Of a DNA stretch of 64,000 bases, positions 9,825 to 19,055 are shown piece after piece. Source of the DNA: Cellulomonas sp. S1-8. GTDB lineage: Bacteria; Actinomycetota; Actinomycetes; Actinomycetales; Cellulomonadaceae. A model generated the notes under the pieces. That model was given only the letters and a program-made list of their open reading frames with translations. It did no database searches and was not told where the DNA came from. Position numbers and translations under genes: made by a program. The stretch covers positions 4,278,001-4,342,000 of the forward strand of contig NZ_CP110806.1 in NCBI RefSeq assembly GCF_026184235.1, read 5' to 3'. Each line of letters begins with the position of its first letter. Positions within the stretch are counted from its first letter, which is position 1.

Positions 9825-10889
9825 GTGAGTCTTCCCCCACACCATCCGCTCATCGACGGCCGCACCACCGATTCCGCGCTGGTCGCGGCGTATTCCGGGA
9901 CGCGTCCGGACCGCCTGCCCGTGTGGTTCATGCGCCAGGCCGGGCGGTCGCTGCCGGAGTACCGTGCGCTGCGCGCGGGCACCGCGATGCTCGACTCGTG
10001 CCTGGACCCGGACCTGGCGTCCGAGATCACGCTGCAGCCCGTGCGCCGCCACGACGTCGACGCCGCGGTCTTCTTCTCGGACATCGTGGTGCCGCTCAAG
10101 CTCGTCGGTGTCGACGTCGAGATCGTGCCCGGCACGGGTCCCGTCATCGCCTCCCCGGTGCGGACGCTCGACGACGTCAACCGCCTGCGGGACCTGGGTC
10201 CGCTGGACGCCGCGCGTCTCGCGCCGGTCGCCGCGGGCGTCGAGCGGACGGTCGCGCAGCTCGGGGGCACGCCGCTCGTCGGGTTCGCCGGGGCGCCGTT
10301 CACGCTCGCCGCGTACCTCGTCGAGGGCGGGCCGTCGCGCGACCACCTGGCCGCGCGTCGCCTCATGCACGCCGACCCCGAGGCGTGGGCCGCGCTCATG
10401 GACTGGACCGCCGACATCACGGGCGCGTTCCTCGCCGCGCAGGTCACGGCCGGTGCGAGCGCCGGGCAGCTGTTCGACTCGTGGGCGGGCGCGCTGTCGC
10501 TGGCCGACTACGCGGCGCACTGCGCGCCCGCGTCGGCGCGGGTCCTGGCCCACGTGCGCGCCATGGGGGTGCGGACCGTGCACTTCGGTGTCGCGACGGG
10601 CGAGCTGCTGGTCGCGATGCGCGACGCGGGCGCCGACGTGATGGGAGTCGACTACCGGCTGCCGCTGGACGTCGCGTCGGCGCGGCTCGGCGGGGCGACG
10701 CCCCTGCAGGGCAACGTCGACCCGGCGCTGCTGGCCGCCCCGTGGGACGTGCTCGAGGCGCACGTGCGCGACGTCGTGCGACGCGGCGAGGCGGCACCCG
10801 GGCACGTCGTGAACCTCGGCCACGGCGTGCCGCCGGAGACGGACCCGGCCGTCCTGACACGGCTCGTGCAGCTCGTCCACACGTTGTGA
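9825..10889 (+). CDS. hemE: Uroporphyrinogen decarboxylase
   Basis: Decarboxylates the four acetate side chains of uroporphyrinogen III to give coproporphyrinogen III. 354 residues. The invariant N-terminal motif PVWFMRQAGRSLPEYR is present, followed by the substrate-binding FFSDIVVPLKLVGVDVEI, the GFAGAPFTLAAYLVEGG signature, and the C-terminal LQGNVDP and NLGHGVPPETDP. The GTG start gives SLPPHHPLIDGR. The stop overlaps the hemY GTG by 4 bp, so the two form an operon. Confidence 0.96.
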   Translation: MSLPPHHPLIDGRTTDSALVAAYSGTRPDRLPVWFMRQAGRSLPEYRALRAGTAMLDSCLDPDLASEITLQPVRRHDVDAAVFFSDIVVPLKLVGVDVEIVPGTGPVIASPVRTLDDVNRLRDLGPLDAARLAPVAAGVERTVAQLGGTPLVGFAGAPFTLAAYLVEGGPSRDHLAARRLMHADPEAWAALMDWTADITGAFLAAQVTAGASAGQLFDSWAGALSLADYAAHCAPASARVLAHVRAMGVRTVHFGVATGELLVAMRDAGADVMGVDYRLPLDVASARLGGATPLQGNVDPALLAAPWDVLEAHVRDVVRRGEAAPGHVVNLGHGVPPETDPAVLTRLVQLVHTL

Positions 10890-12379
10890 GCGAGCCCGCG
10901 ACGGCCGTCGGCCCCGGCAGCCCCGGCGGCCCCGGCGGCTGGGAGGCCGTCGTCGTCGGCGCGGGCGTCGCGGGGCTCGTCGCGGCGCGCGAGCTGGTCC
11001 GGGCCGGGCTGCGGACGGTCGTCCTCGAGGAGCGCGAGGCCCCCGGCGGGGCGGTGCGCGGGCACGACGTGAGCGGTCTGCGGCTCGACGCGGGCGCCGA
11101 GTCCTACGCCACGCGGACCGGCTCGGTGGCGGCGCTGCTGACCGAGCTGGGCCTGGGCGACGACGTCGTCGCACCCGAGCCGCGAGGCGCGTGGGTGCAC
11201 CTGACCAGCGGAGACGGTCCGCTGCCCCGCACCGGGCTGCTGGGTGTGCCGGCGTACCCGCTGGCCCCGGACGTGCGGCGCACGCTCGGCACGCGCGCCG
11301 CGGCGCGGGCCGCGCTCGACCTCGTCCTGCCGGCGCGCGTCGGCGCGGGGGCGACGACCCTGGGCGCGCTGGTCCGCGCGCGCATGGGTGACGCGGTCGT
11401 CGCGCGGCTCGTCGGCCCGGTCGTCGGGGGCGTGCACGCGGCCGACCCGGACGACCTCGCGATCGACGCCGCCGCACCCGGGTTGCGCGACGCGCGGGCC
11501 GCGGCGCGCGGGTCGCTCGCCCGCGCCGTGCGGGGGCTGCGGGCTTCGGCGCCGGCCGGCACCGCCGTCGAGGGGGTCGCGGGGGGCGTGCACCGGCTCG
11601 TCGACGCGCTCGTCGCCGACGTCACCGCCCACGGCGGCGTCGTGCTGACGGGGACGCGCGCCGAGTCGGTGACGCGGGCCGCCGACGGCCGGTTCGTCGT
11701 CGGCACGCGGGACCTGCACAGCCCGCCGCGTCCGTCGCGGGACCTGCGCGCGCAGCGGCTGGTCGTCGCGACACCGGGTGCGCCCGCGCTGCTCGACGGG
11801 CTCGACGGGGCGGTGCTCCGGGACGTCCGGCTGGACGCCGGGGCGCCCGTCACGCTCGTCACCCTGGTGCTGGAGGCGCCCGCGCTCGACGTCGCACCGC
11901 GCGGCACGGGCGTGCTCGTCGGTACCGGCGCCGACGACGTCCGCGCCAAGGCCCTCACGCACGCGACCGCGAAGTGGGGCTGGCTGGCGCAGGCGGCGGG
12001 ACCGGGTCGGCACGTCGTGCGGCTGTCGTACGGGCGGGCGGGCGGTGCGGGCGACGCGGGGGACGGAGGGCGGGACGTCCTGCCGACCGGGGACGCGCTG
12101 GTGGACCTGGCGCTGCGGGACGCCGCGACGCTGCTGGGCGTGCCGCTGGCCCGCACCGCGCTGCGGGGGTCCGCGGTGGTGGTGTGGACGCAGTCCCTGC
12201 CGCGTCCGAGCACGGCGCACCGGGCGGCGGTGGCGACCGTCCGCACCGCGGTCGACGCGATGCCCGGCGTCGCGGTGTGCGGGGCGTGGGCGGCCGGCAA
12301 CGGCCTGGCGTCCGTCGTCCCGGACGCCCGGGCCGCAGCCCGCACCCTGATCCCGGACGTCTCCCCGGGCGACCGGTAG
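10886..12379 (+). CDS. hemY: HemY-type coproporphyrinogen III / protoporphyrinogen oxidase
   Basis: An FAD enzyme that aromatises the tetrapyrrole ring. 497 residues. The dinucleotide-binding VVVGAGVAGLVAARELVRAG begins near residue 18, the FAD-type LDAGAESYATR and C-terminal CGAWAAGNGLASVVPDARAAA are the family landmarks. In actinobacteria, HemY homologues usually act in the coproporphyrin-dependent route, oxidising coproporphyrinogen III to coproporphyrin III (also named cgoX). The partner genes cpfC and hemQ are not within this window. Coupled to hemE by a GTGA overlap. Confidence 0.92.
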   Translation: MSEPATAVGPGSPGGPGGWEAVVVGAGVAGLVAARELVRAGLRTVVLEEREAPGGAVRGHDVSGLRLDAGAESYATRTGSVAALLTELGLGDDVVAPEPRGAWVHLTSGDGPLPRTGLLGVPAYPLAPDVRRTLGTRAAARAALDLVLPARVGAGATTLGALVRARMGDAVVARLVGPVVGGVHAADPDDLAIDAAAPGLRDARAAARGSLARAVRGLRASAPAGTAVEGVAGGVHRLVDALVADVTAHGGVVLTGTRAESVTRAADGRFVVGTRDLHSPPRPSRDLRAQRLVVATPGAPALLDGLDGAVLRDVRLDAGAPVTLVTLVLEAPALDVAPRGTGVLVGTGADDVRAKALTHATAKWGWLAQAAGPGRHVVRLSYGRAGGAGDAGDGGRDVLPTGDALVDLALRDAATLLGVPLARTALRGSAVVVWTQSLPRPSTAHRAAVATVRTAVDAMPGVAVCGAWAAGNGLASVVPDARAAARTLIPDVSPGDR

Positions 12380-12472
12380 CCGGGCCGCGAGACCGGGCGG
12401 GGGTGGCGCGCGGGCGCTCGTGAACGGTCCGAGGCCCGTGTCGCGGAAGGTCTCGACGCGGAGATGACGAGG

Positions 12473-12549
12473 TGTCAGAATTCGTCGGGGCGAATGGTGT
12501 GCCTCACATTTCCCACCTCCCTCCGCGCACATTCTGACGAATTGTCAGA
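12473..12549. promoter_or_regulatory. Inverted repeats upstream of hemC
   Basis: The 238-bp gap before hemC is locally AT-richer and holds the palindrome TCTGACGAATTGTCAGA (12533-12549, 6-bp arms, 5-bp centre) and a related half element TGTCAGAATTCGTC at 12473-12486. It lies 69 bp before the hemC ATG, suitable for an operator of the hemCDBL operon. The binding protein is unknown. Confidence 0.45.
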
Positions 12550-12617
12550 TCGACGCGGGCGACGGGTTTCCCGGTCCCTGTTTCGACATCCGCGCGCCCG
12601 ACGACGACACTGGACGC

Positions 12618-13646
12618 ATGCCTCAACAGGTGCGCATCGGCACGCGCGCGAGCGCCCTGGCCCTCACCCAGACCGGCCACGTCGCCGACGCGCTCGCGTC
12701 CCTCGGTGACCTCACCGTCGAGACCGTGCGCGTCCGCACCCAGGGGGACCTCGTCCGCGCGTCCCTCACGACGCTCGGCGGCACCGGCGTGTTCGTCACC
12801 GCGCTGCGCGACGCCCTGCTGACCGGCCGCTGCGACGTCGCCGTCCACTCGCTGAAGGACCTGCCCACCGGCCCCGCCGCCGGGCTCGTCGTCGCCGCCG
12901 TGCCGGCCCGCGCCGATGCGCGCGACGCCCTGTGCGCCCGCGACGGGCTCACGCTCGCGCTCCTGCCCGCCGGCGCCCGCATCGGCACCGGCTCGCCGCG
13001 CCGTGCCGCACAGCTGCGCGCGCTGCGTCCCGACGTCGAGGTCGTCGACATCCGCGGCAACGTCGGTACCCGCCTGGGCCGCGTCCGCGGGCTCGACCCG
13101 ACGACCGTCGCCGACGGCCCGCACGTCGGGACCGCCGCCCCGCACCCCGGCGCCGCCGCCGACGCGCCCCGGGGCGATCTCGACGCGGTCGTGCTCGCCG
13201 CGGCCGGCCTCGCGCGGCTCGGGCGGCTCGACGCGGTCACCGAGCTCTTCGCACCCGACGTCCTCGCCCCGGCCCCCGGGCAGGGCGCGCTGGCCGTCGA
13301 GGTCCGCACCGCCGACGCCCACGCCGACACGCCCCTCGCGGCGGCCCTGCGCGCGCTCGACGACCCGCCCACGCGGCGCGCCGTCGTCGCCGAGCGCGCC
13401 GTCCTCGCACGCCTCGAGGCCGGCTGCGCAGCCCCCATCGGCGCCTGGGGTCGCCTGGTGGGGGCCGACGGCGCGCTCGAGCTCGACGCCGTCGTCGCGG
13501 CCGTCGACGGGTCGCGCGTCCTGCGCCGCGGGATCCGCGGCCCTGCCGCCGACGACGCCGCGGCGGACGCCCTCGGCCGCCATCTCGCCGAGGACCTCCT
13601 CGACGCGGGCGCCGCCGACCTCGCCCCCCTGGGGACGACCCGGTGA
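12618..13646 (+). CDS. hemC: Hydroxymethylbilane synthase (porphobilinogen deaminase)
   Basis: Polymerises four porphobilinogen units into hydroxymethylbilane. 342 residues. The dipyrromethane cofactor Cys270 lies in EAGCAAPIGAWG; VAVHSLKDLPT, IGTGSPRRAAQL and VDIRGNVGTRL are the conserved substrate/cofactor loops, and APGQGALAVE follows. A stretch of about 20 residues after NVGTRLGRV (PTTVADGPHVGTAAPHPGAA) is longer than in most homologues. No Shine-Dalgarno is seen and the ATG is probably near the transcript start. The stop overlaps hemD by 4 bp. Confidence 0.95.
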   Translation: MPQQVRIGTRASALALTQTGHVADALASLGDLTVETVRVRTQGDLVRASLTTLGGTGVFVTALRDALLTGRCDVAVHSLKDLPTGPAAGLVVAAVPARADARDALCARDGLTLALLPAGARIGTGSPRRAAQLRALRPDVEVVDIRGNVGTRLGRVRGLDPTTVADGPHVGTAAPHPGAAADAPRGDLDAVVLAAAGLARLGRLDAVTELFAPDVLAPAPGQGALAVEVRTADAHADTPLAAALRALDDPPTRRAVVAERAVLARLEAGCAAPIGAWGRLVGADGALELDAVVAAVDGSRVLRRGIRGPAADDAAADALGRHLAEDLLDAGAADLAPLGTTR

Positions 13647-14779
13647 CCGACCACGCTCCCGCGACGGGCCCGCTGACCGGCTGGCGCGTCCTCGTCCCCC
13701 GCCCCCCGCTCGACCCCACCCCCACCGAGGCGGGATCGCCCCCCCACCAGGTGGTGACAGAGCAATCCAGGACCACCACCCCACCCACCGAGGCGGGATC
13801 GCCCCCTCGCGGGGGGTGGGGGGTGAGTCCGGCGGCGGTCGCGGTGGCAGCGGCGGGAGGTGAGCCGCTCGTCGTGCCGCTGGTGCGCACGGTGCCGGTC
13901 GACGACCTGCGCCCCCTCGACGACGCCCTGCTCGCGCTCGGCGCCGGCTGGTACCCGTGGCTCGCGGTGACCAGCCAGGCCGCCGTCGCCGTCCTGGCGG
14001 AGCGAGCGGGGGCGTACGACGACGGGCTCGCGGCTCTGGTCGGACGCAGCGGCGCGCTCGTCGGGGCGGTCGGCCCCGGGACGGCGCGCGCGCTGGAGGC
14101 GCTGGGCGTCCGCGTCGACGTCGTGCCGCCGGTCCGGTCGACGGCGGCGGACCTCGTCGTCGCGCTGGTCGCCGCCGCACGACGCAGCCGCCCGCCCGCG
14201 ACCACGTCGGACGACGCCGCGCGGGACACCCCGGACGCCACCGCGCTCGCCGGTCCCGGACCAGCAGGCACCGCCCCCCGCGTGCTGTTCCCCCGCGGCG
14301 ACCTGGCCGCGGCGACGCTCGCCGACGGGCTCACGGCCGCGGGCTGGACCGTCGACGACCTCGTCGTCTACCGCACGGTCCCGGCGGGCCCGCCGGAGCC
14401 CCACGTCGCGCGCGCATGGGCTGCGGGCGACGTGCACGCGGCGCTGCTGACGTCGGCGAGCAGCGTGCGCGCCCTGCTCGACCACCTCGGCCCGCCGCCG
14501 CCGGCCACCCGCGTCGTCGTCATCGGCCCGAGCACCGCGGCGGAGGCTCTCCGGCTGGGCGTCCGCGTCGACGCGGTCGCGTCCCGGCAGACCCTCGCGG
14601 GGCTCGTCGACGCGCTCACGGACCTCGTCGCCCGCACGGACGCCGTACCCGGCACGCCGCCCGGCACCCCACCCGCCACGGCACGCGACACGCCACCCGC
14701 CACCCCGCCCGGCACGCCGCCCCCGACCGGGCCGCCGCTCACCGGCCTGCCCCCCACCCCCACGGAGGACGCCCCGTGA
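13643..14779 (+). CDS. hemD: Uroporphyrinogen-III synthase with repeat-derived insertion
   Basis: Cyclises hydroxymethylbilane to uroporphyrinogen III. 378 residues, longer than the usual 240-270. The core is recognisable: GWRVLVPRP at the N-terminus, [45 protein letters not shown] and [15 protein letters not shown]. Two parts are extra: residues about 24-62, a Pro/Thr/Gly-rich insertion encoded by repeat DNA (see repeat at 13721-13806), and a C-terminal Pro/Thr tail from about residue 333. The N-terminal insertion follows the first beta strand, where it could loop out without breaking the fold. Coupled to hemC and hemB by 4-bp overlaps. Confidence 0.9.
   Translation: MTDHAPATGPLTGWRVLVPRPPLDPTPTEAGSPPHQVVTEQSRTTTPPTEAGSPPRGGWGVSPAAVAVAAAGGEPLVVPLVRTVPVDDLRPLDDALLALGAGWYPWLAVTSQAAVAVLAERAGAYDDGLAALVGRSGALVGAVGPGTARALEALGVRVDVVPPVRSTAADLVVALVAAARRSRPPATTSDDAARDTPDATALAGPGPAGTAPRVLFPRGDLAAATLADGLTAAGWTVDDLVVYRTVPAGPPEPHVARAWAAGDVHAALLTSASSVRALLDHLGPPPPATRVVVIGPSTAAEALRLGVRVDAVASRQTLAGLVDALTDLVARTDAVPGTPPGTPPATARDTPPATPPGTPPPTGPPLTGLPPTPTEDAP
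13721..13806. repeat. Repeat block inside hemD
   Basis: A 23-bp direct repeat (CCCACCGAGGCGGGATCGCC plus CCC) at 13721-13743 and 13784-13806 brackets a degenerate copy of the dispersed repeat, GACAGAGCAATCCAG, at 13756-13770. The block is in frame with hemD and adds no stop codon. The C-rich flanks are like those of the intergenic copies at 7.75 and 57.5 kb. Confidence 0.85.
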
Positions 14780-15768
14780 CCACGCCCGACCCCGGCCGCG
14801 TGCGGCCCCGCCGCCTGCGCCGCACCCCCGCCCTGCGTCGCCTTGTCGCCCAGACGCGCCTGCACCCTGCCGACCTCGTGCTGCCGGTGTTCGTCCGCGA
14901 GGGCCTGGACGCCCCGCGCGCGCTGCGGTCCATGCCCGGCGTCCTGCAGCACACGCGCGACTCGCTGCGGCAGGAGGCTGCCCGCGCGGTCGAGGCGGGC
15001 GTCGGCGGGATCATGCTGTTCGGCGTGCCGGAGCACCGCGACGCCACCGGGTCGGGGGCGACGGACCCGGACGGCATCCTCAACGTCGCGGTCGCGGACG
15101 TGGTCGCGGAGGTCGGCGACGCGCTCGTCGTCCAGGCCGACCTGTGCCTCGACGAGTTCACGGACCACGGGCACTGCGGCGTCCTGACCGCCCGCGGCGT
15201 CGTCGACAACGACGCGACCCTCGAGCGGTACGCGGCGATGGCCCTCGCGCAGGCGACGGCGGGCGCCCACCTGGTGGGGCTCAGCGGCATGATGGACGGC
15301 CAGACGGGCGTCGTGCGGGACGCGCTGGACGCCGCGGGCCACCAGGACGTCGCCGTGCTGGCGTACGCCGCGAAGTACGCGTCGGCGTTCTACGGGCCGT
15401 TCCGTGAGGCGGTGGAGTCGCAGCTCGACGGGGACCGTCGCACGTACCAGATGGACCCCGCCAACCGTCGGGAGGCGGCGCGGGAGGTCGCGATCGACAT
15501 CGCGGAGGGCGCCGACGTCGTCATGGTGAAGCCGGCGATGTCCTACCTGGACGTGCTCGCCGACGTCGCCGCGTCGTCTACCGTGCCCGTCTGGGCATAC
15601 CAGGTGTCCGGGGAGTACGCCATGATCGAGGCGGCGTCCGCGCAGGGGTGGATCGCCCGTCGGAGTGCAGTGACCGAGTCCGTCCTCAGCATTCGGCGGG
15701 CGGGTGCCGATGCCATCCTGACGTACTGGGCGACGGAGCTGGCCGGGTGGCTGGCAGAGGAGCGGTGA
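14776..15768 (+). CDS. hemB: Delta-aminolevulinic acid dehydratase (porphobilinogen synthase)
   Basis: Condenses two 5-aminolevulinate molecules to porphobilinogen. 330 residues. The Schiff-base Lys252 is in [11 protein letters not shown] and the second active-site Lys200 in [15 protein letters not shown]. The metal loop reads [13 protein letters not shown]: two of the three Cys of zinc-type enzymes are kept, the middle one is Asp, a mixed loop whose metal preference cannot be settled from sequence. [26 protein letters not shown] is the usual N-terminus. GTGA overlap with hemD; its stop overlaps the hemL ATG by one base. Confidence 0.96.
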   Translation: MTTPDPGRVRPRRLRRTPALRRLVAQTRLHPADLVLPVFVREGLDAPRALRSMPGVLQHTRDSLRQEAARAVEAGVGGIMLFGVPEHRDATGSGATDPDGILNVAVADVVAEVGDALVVQADLCLDEFTDHGHCGVLTARGVVDNDATLERYAAMALAQATAGAHLVGLSGMMDGQTGVVRDALDAAGHQDVAVLAYAAKYASAFYGPFREAVESQLDGDRRTYQMDPANRREAAREVAIDIAEGADVVMVKPAMSYLDVLADVAASSTVPVWAYQVSGEYAMIEAASAQGWIARRSAVTESVLSIRRAGADAILTYWATELAGWLAEER

Positions 15769-17141
15769 TGACGCAGGTCGAGGACGACACGGTCGTGCTG
15801 GGATACGCCCCGGCCTGGACGGCCACCAGCGCGGAGGCCTTCGCGCACGCCACGTCCGTGATCCCCGGCGGCGTCAACTCACCGGTGCGCGCGTTCGGGG
15901 CCGTCGGCGGCACGCCGCTGTTCCTGGCGTCGGCCGTCGGTGCGTACGTGCGCGACGTCGAGGGCCGCGACTACGTGGACCTGGTCGGGTCGTGGGGGCC
16001 GGCGCTCGTCGGGCACGCGCACCCGCAGGTCGTCGAGGCGGTGCAGCAGGCCGCCGCGCGCGGGCTGGGCTTCGGTGCGCCGACGACGACCGAGGTCGAG
16101 CTCGTCGACGAGATCCGCGAGCGCGTCCCGGTGGCGGAGCGCGTGCGTCTGGTGTCGACCGGCACCGAGGCCGTGATGACGGCGCTGCGGCTGGCCCGCG
16201 CGTGGACCGGCCGCGACAAGATCGTGAAGTTCGCCGGCTGCTACCACGGGCACGTCGACTCGCTGCTCGCCCAGGCCGGGTCGGGCGTCGCGACGCTCGG
16301 GCTGCCCGGGTCGGCGGGCGTCACCGCGGCCGTCGCCGCCGAGACGATCGTCGTCCCCTACAACGACATCGAGGCGCTGCAGGCCGTGTTCGACGAGCAC
16401 GGGTCCTCCATCGCCGCGGTCATCACCGAGGCCGCACCCGCGAACATGGGCGTCGTGCCGCCGCTGCCGGGCTTCAACCGGGAGCTGCGCCGGATCACGC
16501 AGCACCACGACGCCGTCCTCATCCAGGACGAGGTGATGACGGGCTTCCGCGTCAGCCGCGCCGGCTGGTGGGGCCTGGAGGGTGCCTCCGAGCAGTGGGC
16601 GCCGGACCTGCTGACGTTCGGCAAGGTCATCGGCGGCGGGCTGCCCGTCGCCGCGGTGGCGGGGCGCGCCGACATCATGGAGCAGCTCGCGCCCCTCGGG
16701 CCCGTCTACCAGGCGGGCACGCTGTCGGGGAACCCCGTCGCGACGGCCGCCGGGCTGGCGACGCTGCGGCTCGCCGACGCGGAGGTGTACGCGCGGGTGG
16801 ACGCCGCTGCGGCACACCTGCGGCGCGCGGTCACCGGTGCGCTCGCGGCGGCGGACGTGCCGCACGCCGTGCAGTGGGCCGGCAGCCTGTTCAGCGTGAT
16901 GTTCGGCGAGCAGGCCGCGTCGGAGGGGTCGCGCGACTACGCGTCCGTGCAGGCCTCGGAGCACTGGCGGTACGGACCGTTCTTCCACGCGCTGCTCGAC
17001 GCGGGCGTCCTGGCGCCGCCGTCGCCGTTCGAGGCGTGGTTCGTCTCGGCCGCGCACGACGAGGCTGTGCTGGACCGCGTCATCGAGGCCCTGCCAGCTG
17101 CGGCCCGTGCGGCCGCGGAGGCCGAGCGCCCCGAGGGGTGA
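15768..17141 (+). CDS. hemL: Glutamate-1-semialdehyde 2,1-aminomutase
   Basis: PLP enzyme that converts glutamate-1-semialdehyde to 5-aminolevulinate, the step after HemA. 457 residues. The PLP Lys286 is in [19 protein letters not shown], the gating-loop motif TLSGNPVA and the PLP-phosphate region [16 protein letters not shown] are present, with [12 protein letters not shown] at the start. The ATG is inside TGATG at the hemB stop; a GTG one codon earlier is an alternative. Last gene of the hemCDBL operon, followed by two strong hairpins. Confidence 0.96.
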   Translation: MTQVEDDTVVLGYAPAWTATSAEAFAHATSVIPGGVNSPVRAFGAVGGTPLFLASAVGAYVRDVEGRDYVDLVGSWGPALVGHAHPQVVEAVQQAAARGLGFGAPTTTEVELVDEIRERVPVAERVRLVSTGTEAVMTALRLARAWTGRDKIVKFAGCYHGHVDSLLAQAGSGVATLGLPGSAGVTAAVAAETIVVPYNDIEALQAVFDEHGSSIAAVITEAAPANMGVVPPLPGFNRELRRITQHHDAVLIQDEVMTGFRVSRAGWWGLEGASEQWAPDLLTFGKVIGGGLPVAAVAGRADIMEQLAPLGPVYQAGTLSGNPVATAAGLATLRLADAEVYARVDAAAAHLRRAVTGALAAADVPHAVQWAGSLFSVMFGEQAASEGSRDYASVQASEHWRYGPFFHALLDAGVLAPPSPFEAWFVSAAHDEAVLDRVIEALPAAARAAAEAERPEG

Positions 17142-17174
17142 GCCGGTCCGGCGTGACCGGGACCTGACGACACG

Positions 17175-17207
17175 ACGGCGGGCCACCCCTGGGGGGTGGC
17201 CCGCCGT
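17175..17207 (+). terminator. Hairpin terminator after hemL
   Basis: Perfect 15-bp stem (ACGGCGGGCCACCCC, arms 17175-17189 and 17193-17207) with a 3-base loop, 33 bp after the hemL stop. It is followed by TCGTCGTCCTGTCC rather than a T run. Confidence 0.7.
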
Positions 17208-17260
17208 TCGTCGTCCTGTCCCGCAGGGCGGGTGCCCGGCATGCGGGACGGGTGATCGGC

Positions 17261-17313
17261 GAGACCGGGCTGGGTCGTCGTCCGGGCTTCGAAGGACGAC
17301 CCAGCCCGGTCTC
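17261..17313. repeat. Perfect 19-bp inverted repeat between convergent genes
   Basis: Arms 17261-17279 and 17295-17313 (GAGACCGGGCTGGGTCGTC) are perfect, with a 15-base loop. Lies between hemL and the convergent exporter gene, 40 bp from the latter's stop; likely its terminator, though no T tract follows. Confidence 0.8.
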
Positions 17314-17352
17314 GTCGGGCGTCGGTCTCAGGGGTCGGACGGGTGGCGACCG

Positions 17353-18333
17353 CTACCGGCTCGGGCTGGCCGGGTCGGTGTCGGCGACGACGAGCTCGGG
17401 GGCGTCGTCGGGTGCGGGCTCCGCCGGACCGTGGCCCACGGCCACGACGTCCCCGCGGCCGGCGGCGAGGTCGAGGCGGTAGGCGCGGACCGACCACGTG
17501 ACCGCGGCGATCCAGATGACCGCGATGATCCCGAGGACGATGCCCTCGGTGGGCGTGTCACCCACGCCGACCCAGTCGGAGCGCAGCAGGGTGCGCGTGT
17601 TGGTCAGGACGATCACGCCGCCGACCGCGGACCCCAGCACGCGGCCGGGGACCTTGCGGACGAGCCACGCGGCGATCGGGGCGGCGATGAGCCCGCCGAT
17701 GAGCAGCGCCAGGACCCACGTGAAGTCGATGCCCTGCGAGCCGAGCGCGAGCAGGAAGCCCAGGCTCGCGGCGATCGCGACGAGGAACTCCGAGGTGTCG
17801 ATCGAGCCGATCACCTTGCGGGGCTCCATGCGGCCGCTGGCCAGCAGCGCGGGCGTGCCGACGGGGCCCCAGCCACCGCCGCCGGTCGCGTCGACGAACC
17901 CGGCGACCAGGCCCAGGGGCGCCAGGAACCGCTTGCGCAGCGGCAGGTGCTGCCGGTCGGTGCGCAGGCCCTTGAGCGTGAACCGCACCAGCAGGTACAC
18001 GCCGAGCGCGAGCAGGAGCAGCGACATGACGGGCTTGGCCGCGTCGGTCGACAGGTTCGACAGGAACGTCGCGCCGGCGAACGCGCCGATCGCACCGGGG
18101 ACGCCGATGCGCAGGACGACCTTCCAGTCGACGTTGCCGAACTTCCAGTGGGCGGCCCCGGACGCGAGCGTCGTGCCGATCTCGGCGAGGTGGACGGTCG
18201 CGGACGCGGCGGCGGGGTTGGTGCCGATCGCGAGGAGCAGCGTCGTGGAGGTCACGCCGTAGGCCATGCCGAGGCTGCCGTCGACGAGCTGGGCGGCGAG
18301 CCCGACGAGGGCGAGCAGGACGATCGTGGGCAC
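17353..18333 (-). CDS. TauE/SafE-family sulfite/anion exporter
   Basis: A polytopic membrane protein of about 326 residues with eight or so hydrophobic segments and the two duplicated TauE signatures: LVDGSLGMAYGVTSTTLLLAIG near the N-terminus and GLVAGFVDATGGGGWGPVGTPALLASG in the middle. Family members export sulfite, sulfoacetate or other organosulfur anions; the substrate is not evident. GTG 18333 is preferred over GTG 18342 because the CCGAGG box sits 8 bases before it. The C-terminal tail after the last helix is acidic. Stands alone, facing away from the Rrf2 gene that lies upstream on the same strand. Confidence 0.88.
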   Translation of the reverse strand: MPTIVLLALVGLAAQLVDGSLGMAYGVTSTTLLLAIGTNPAAASATVHLAEIGTTLASGAAHWKFGNVDWKVVLRIGVPGAIGAFAGATFLSNLSTDAAKPVMSLLLLALGVYLLVRFTLKGLRTDRQHLPLRKRFLAPLGLVAGFVDATGGGGWGPVGTPALLASGRMEPRKVIGSIDTSEFLVAIAASLGFLLALGSQGIDFTWVLALLIGGLIAAPIAAWLVRKVPGRVLGSAVGGVIVLTNTRTLLRSDWVGVGDTPTEGIVLGIIAVIWIAAVTWSVRAYRLDLAAGRGDVVAVGHGPAEPAPDDAPELVVADTDPASPSR

Positions 18334-18509
18334 GGGGACCACCTCGGGACGAGCCGGCGCGGGCGCCGGGGACGGGTCGGACGACGCGCGGTGCGGACGT
18401 GCGACCGCGCTGCACAGATAATTCCGACCTGACTGCTCGGGTTACAAGCCCTTCCCGCATCGTGAGACAGAGTCTTGTCCTCCGGATGCCTGTCGTGCGG
18501 CCGCCCCGG

Positions 18510-18968
18510 TCAGGGGTTCTGCCACGCGTCCTCGCGTGCCGCGAGGTCGTGGACCGCCGCCGGCAGGTCCCGCCCGACGATGTCGGCCAGCGTCACCACG
18601 TCGAGGACGTCGCGCACCGACGCCCGCAGCGCGACCCACACCTCCAGCAGCGCCGTCGCCGACCCCTCGTACGCCAGGGCGGGGGGCCGCACGTCGCGCA
18701 CGGTCACCAGCGGGCCGTCGACCGCACGGATGACGTCGGCGACCGTGATCGCGTCCGCGGGGCGCGCCAGCAGGTACCCGCCGGAGCGCCCGCGCACGCT
18801 CGTCACGACGCCGCCGCGACGCAGGTCGCCCATGATCCGCTCGAGGAAGCTGGTCGGGATGCCCTGGCCCTCGGCGAGCACGTCGCTCGGGACCGACTCA
18901 CCCCCGGGCCTGCTCGCCAGCTCGGCGCACGCCCGCACCGCATAGTCCGCCTTCGCCGAGACCCGCAT
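18510..18968 (-). CDS. Rrf2-family transcriptional regulator without Fe-S cysteines
   Basis: A 152-residue winged-helix regulator. MRVSAKADYAVRACAELA is the standard Rrf2 N-terminus, IPTSFLERIMGDLRRGGVVTSVRGRSGGYLLARP spans the recognition helix and wing, and VADVIRAVDGP begins the dimerisation part. The only Cys is in helix 1; the three-Cys cluster of IscR and NsrR is absent, so an Fe-S cofactor is unlikely. Targets unknown. It lies divergent from csoR across 87 bp, and could act on that interval or on the downstream exporter. Confidence 0.9.
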   Translation of the reverse strand: MRVSAKADYAVRACAELASRPGGESVPSDVLAEGQGIPTSFLERIMGDLRRGGVVTSVRGRSGGYLLARPADAITVADVIRAVDGPLVTVRDVRPPALAYEGSATALLEVWVALRASVRDVLDVVTLADIVGRDLPAAVHDLAAREDAWQNP

Positions 18969-19029
18969 GCTGCGATTCTCCCCTGCCGCGCACGGCGGGA
19001 CGTGCAGGGCACGCGGTCGGGTCGTCGGA

Positions 19030-19049
19030 ATACCCCAGGGGGGTACCCT
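19030..19049 (+). promoter_or_regulatory. CsoR-type operator overlapping -10 of a leaderless promoter
   Basis: The inverted repeat TACCCCAGGGGGGTA (19031-19045) matches the pseudo-palindromic, G/C-tract operators bound by CsoR copper sensors. It overlaps a TACCCT hexamer (19044-19049) that lies seven bases before the csoR ATG at 19056, as in leaderless promoters. Repressor bound here would block RNA polymerase directly. Confidence 0.75.
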
Positions 19050-19055
19050 GTTCTC

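Noticed and set aside
18510..18968. IscR or NsrR identity for the Rrf2 protein
   Set aside because: The three cluster-binding cysteines are missing.
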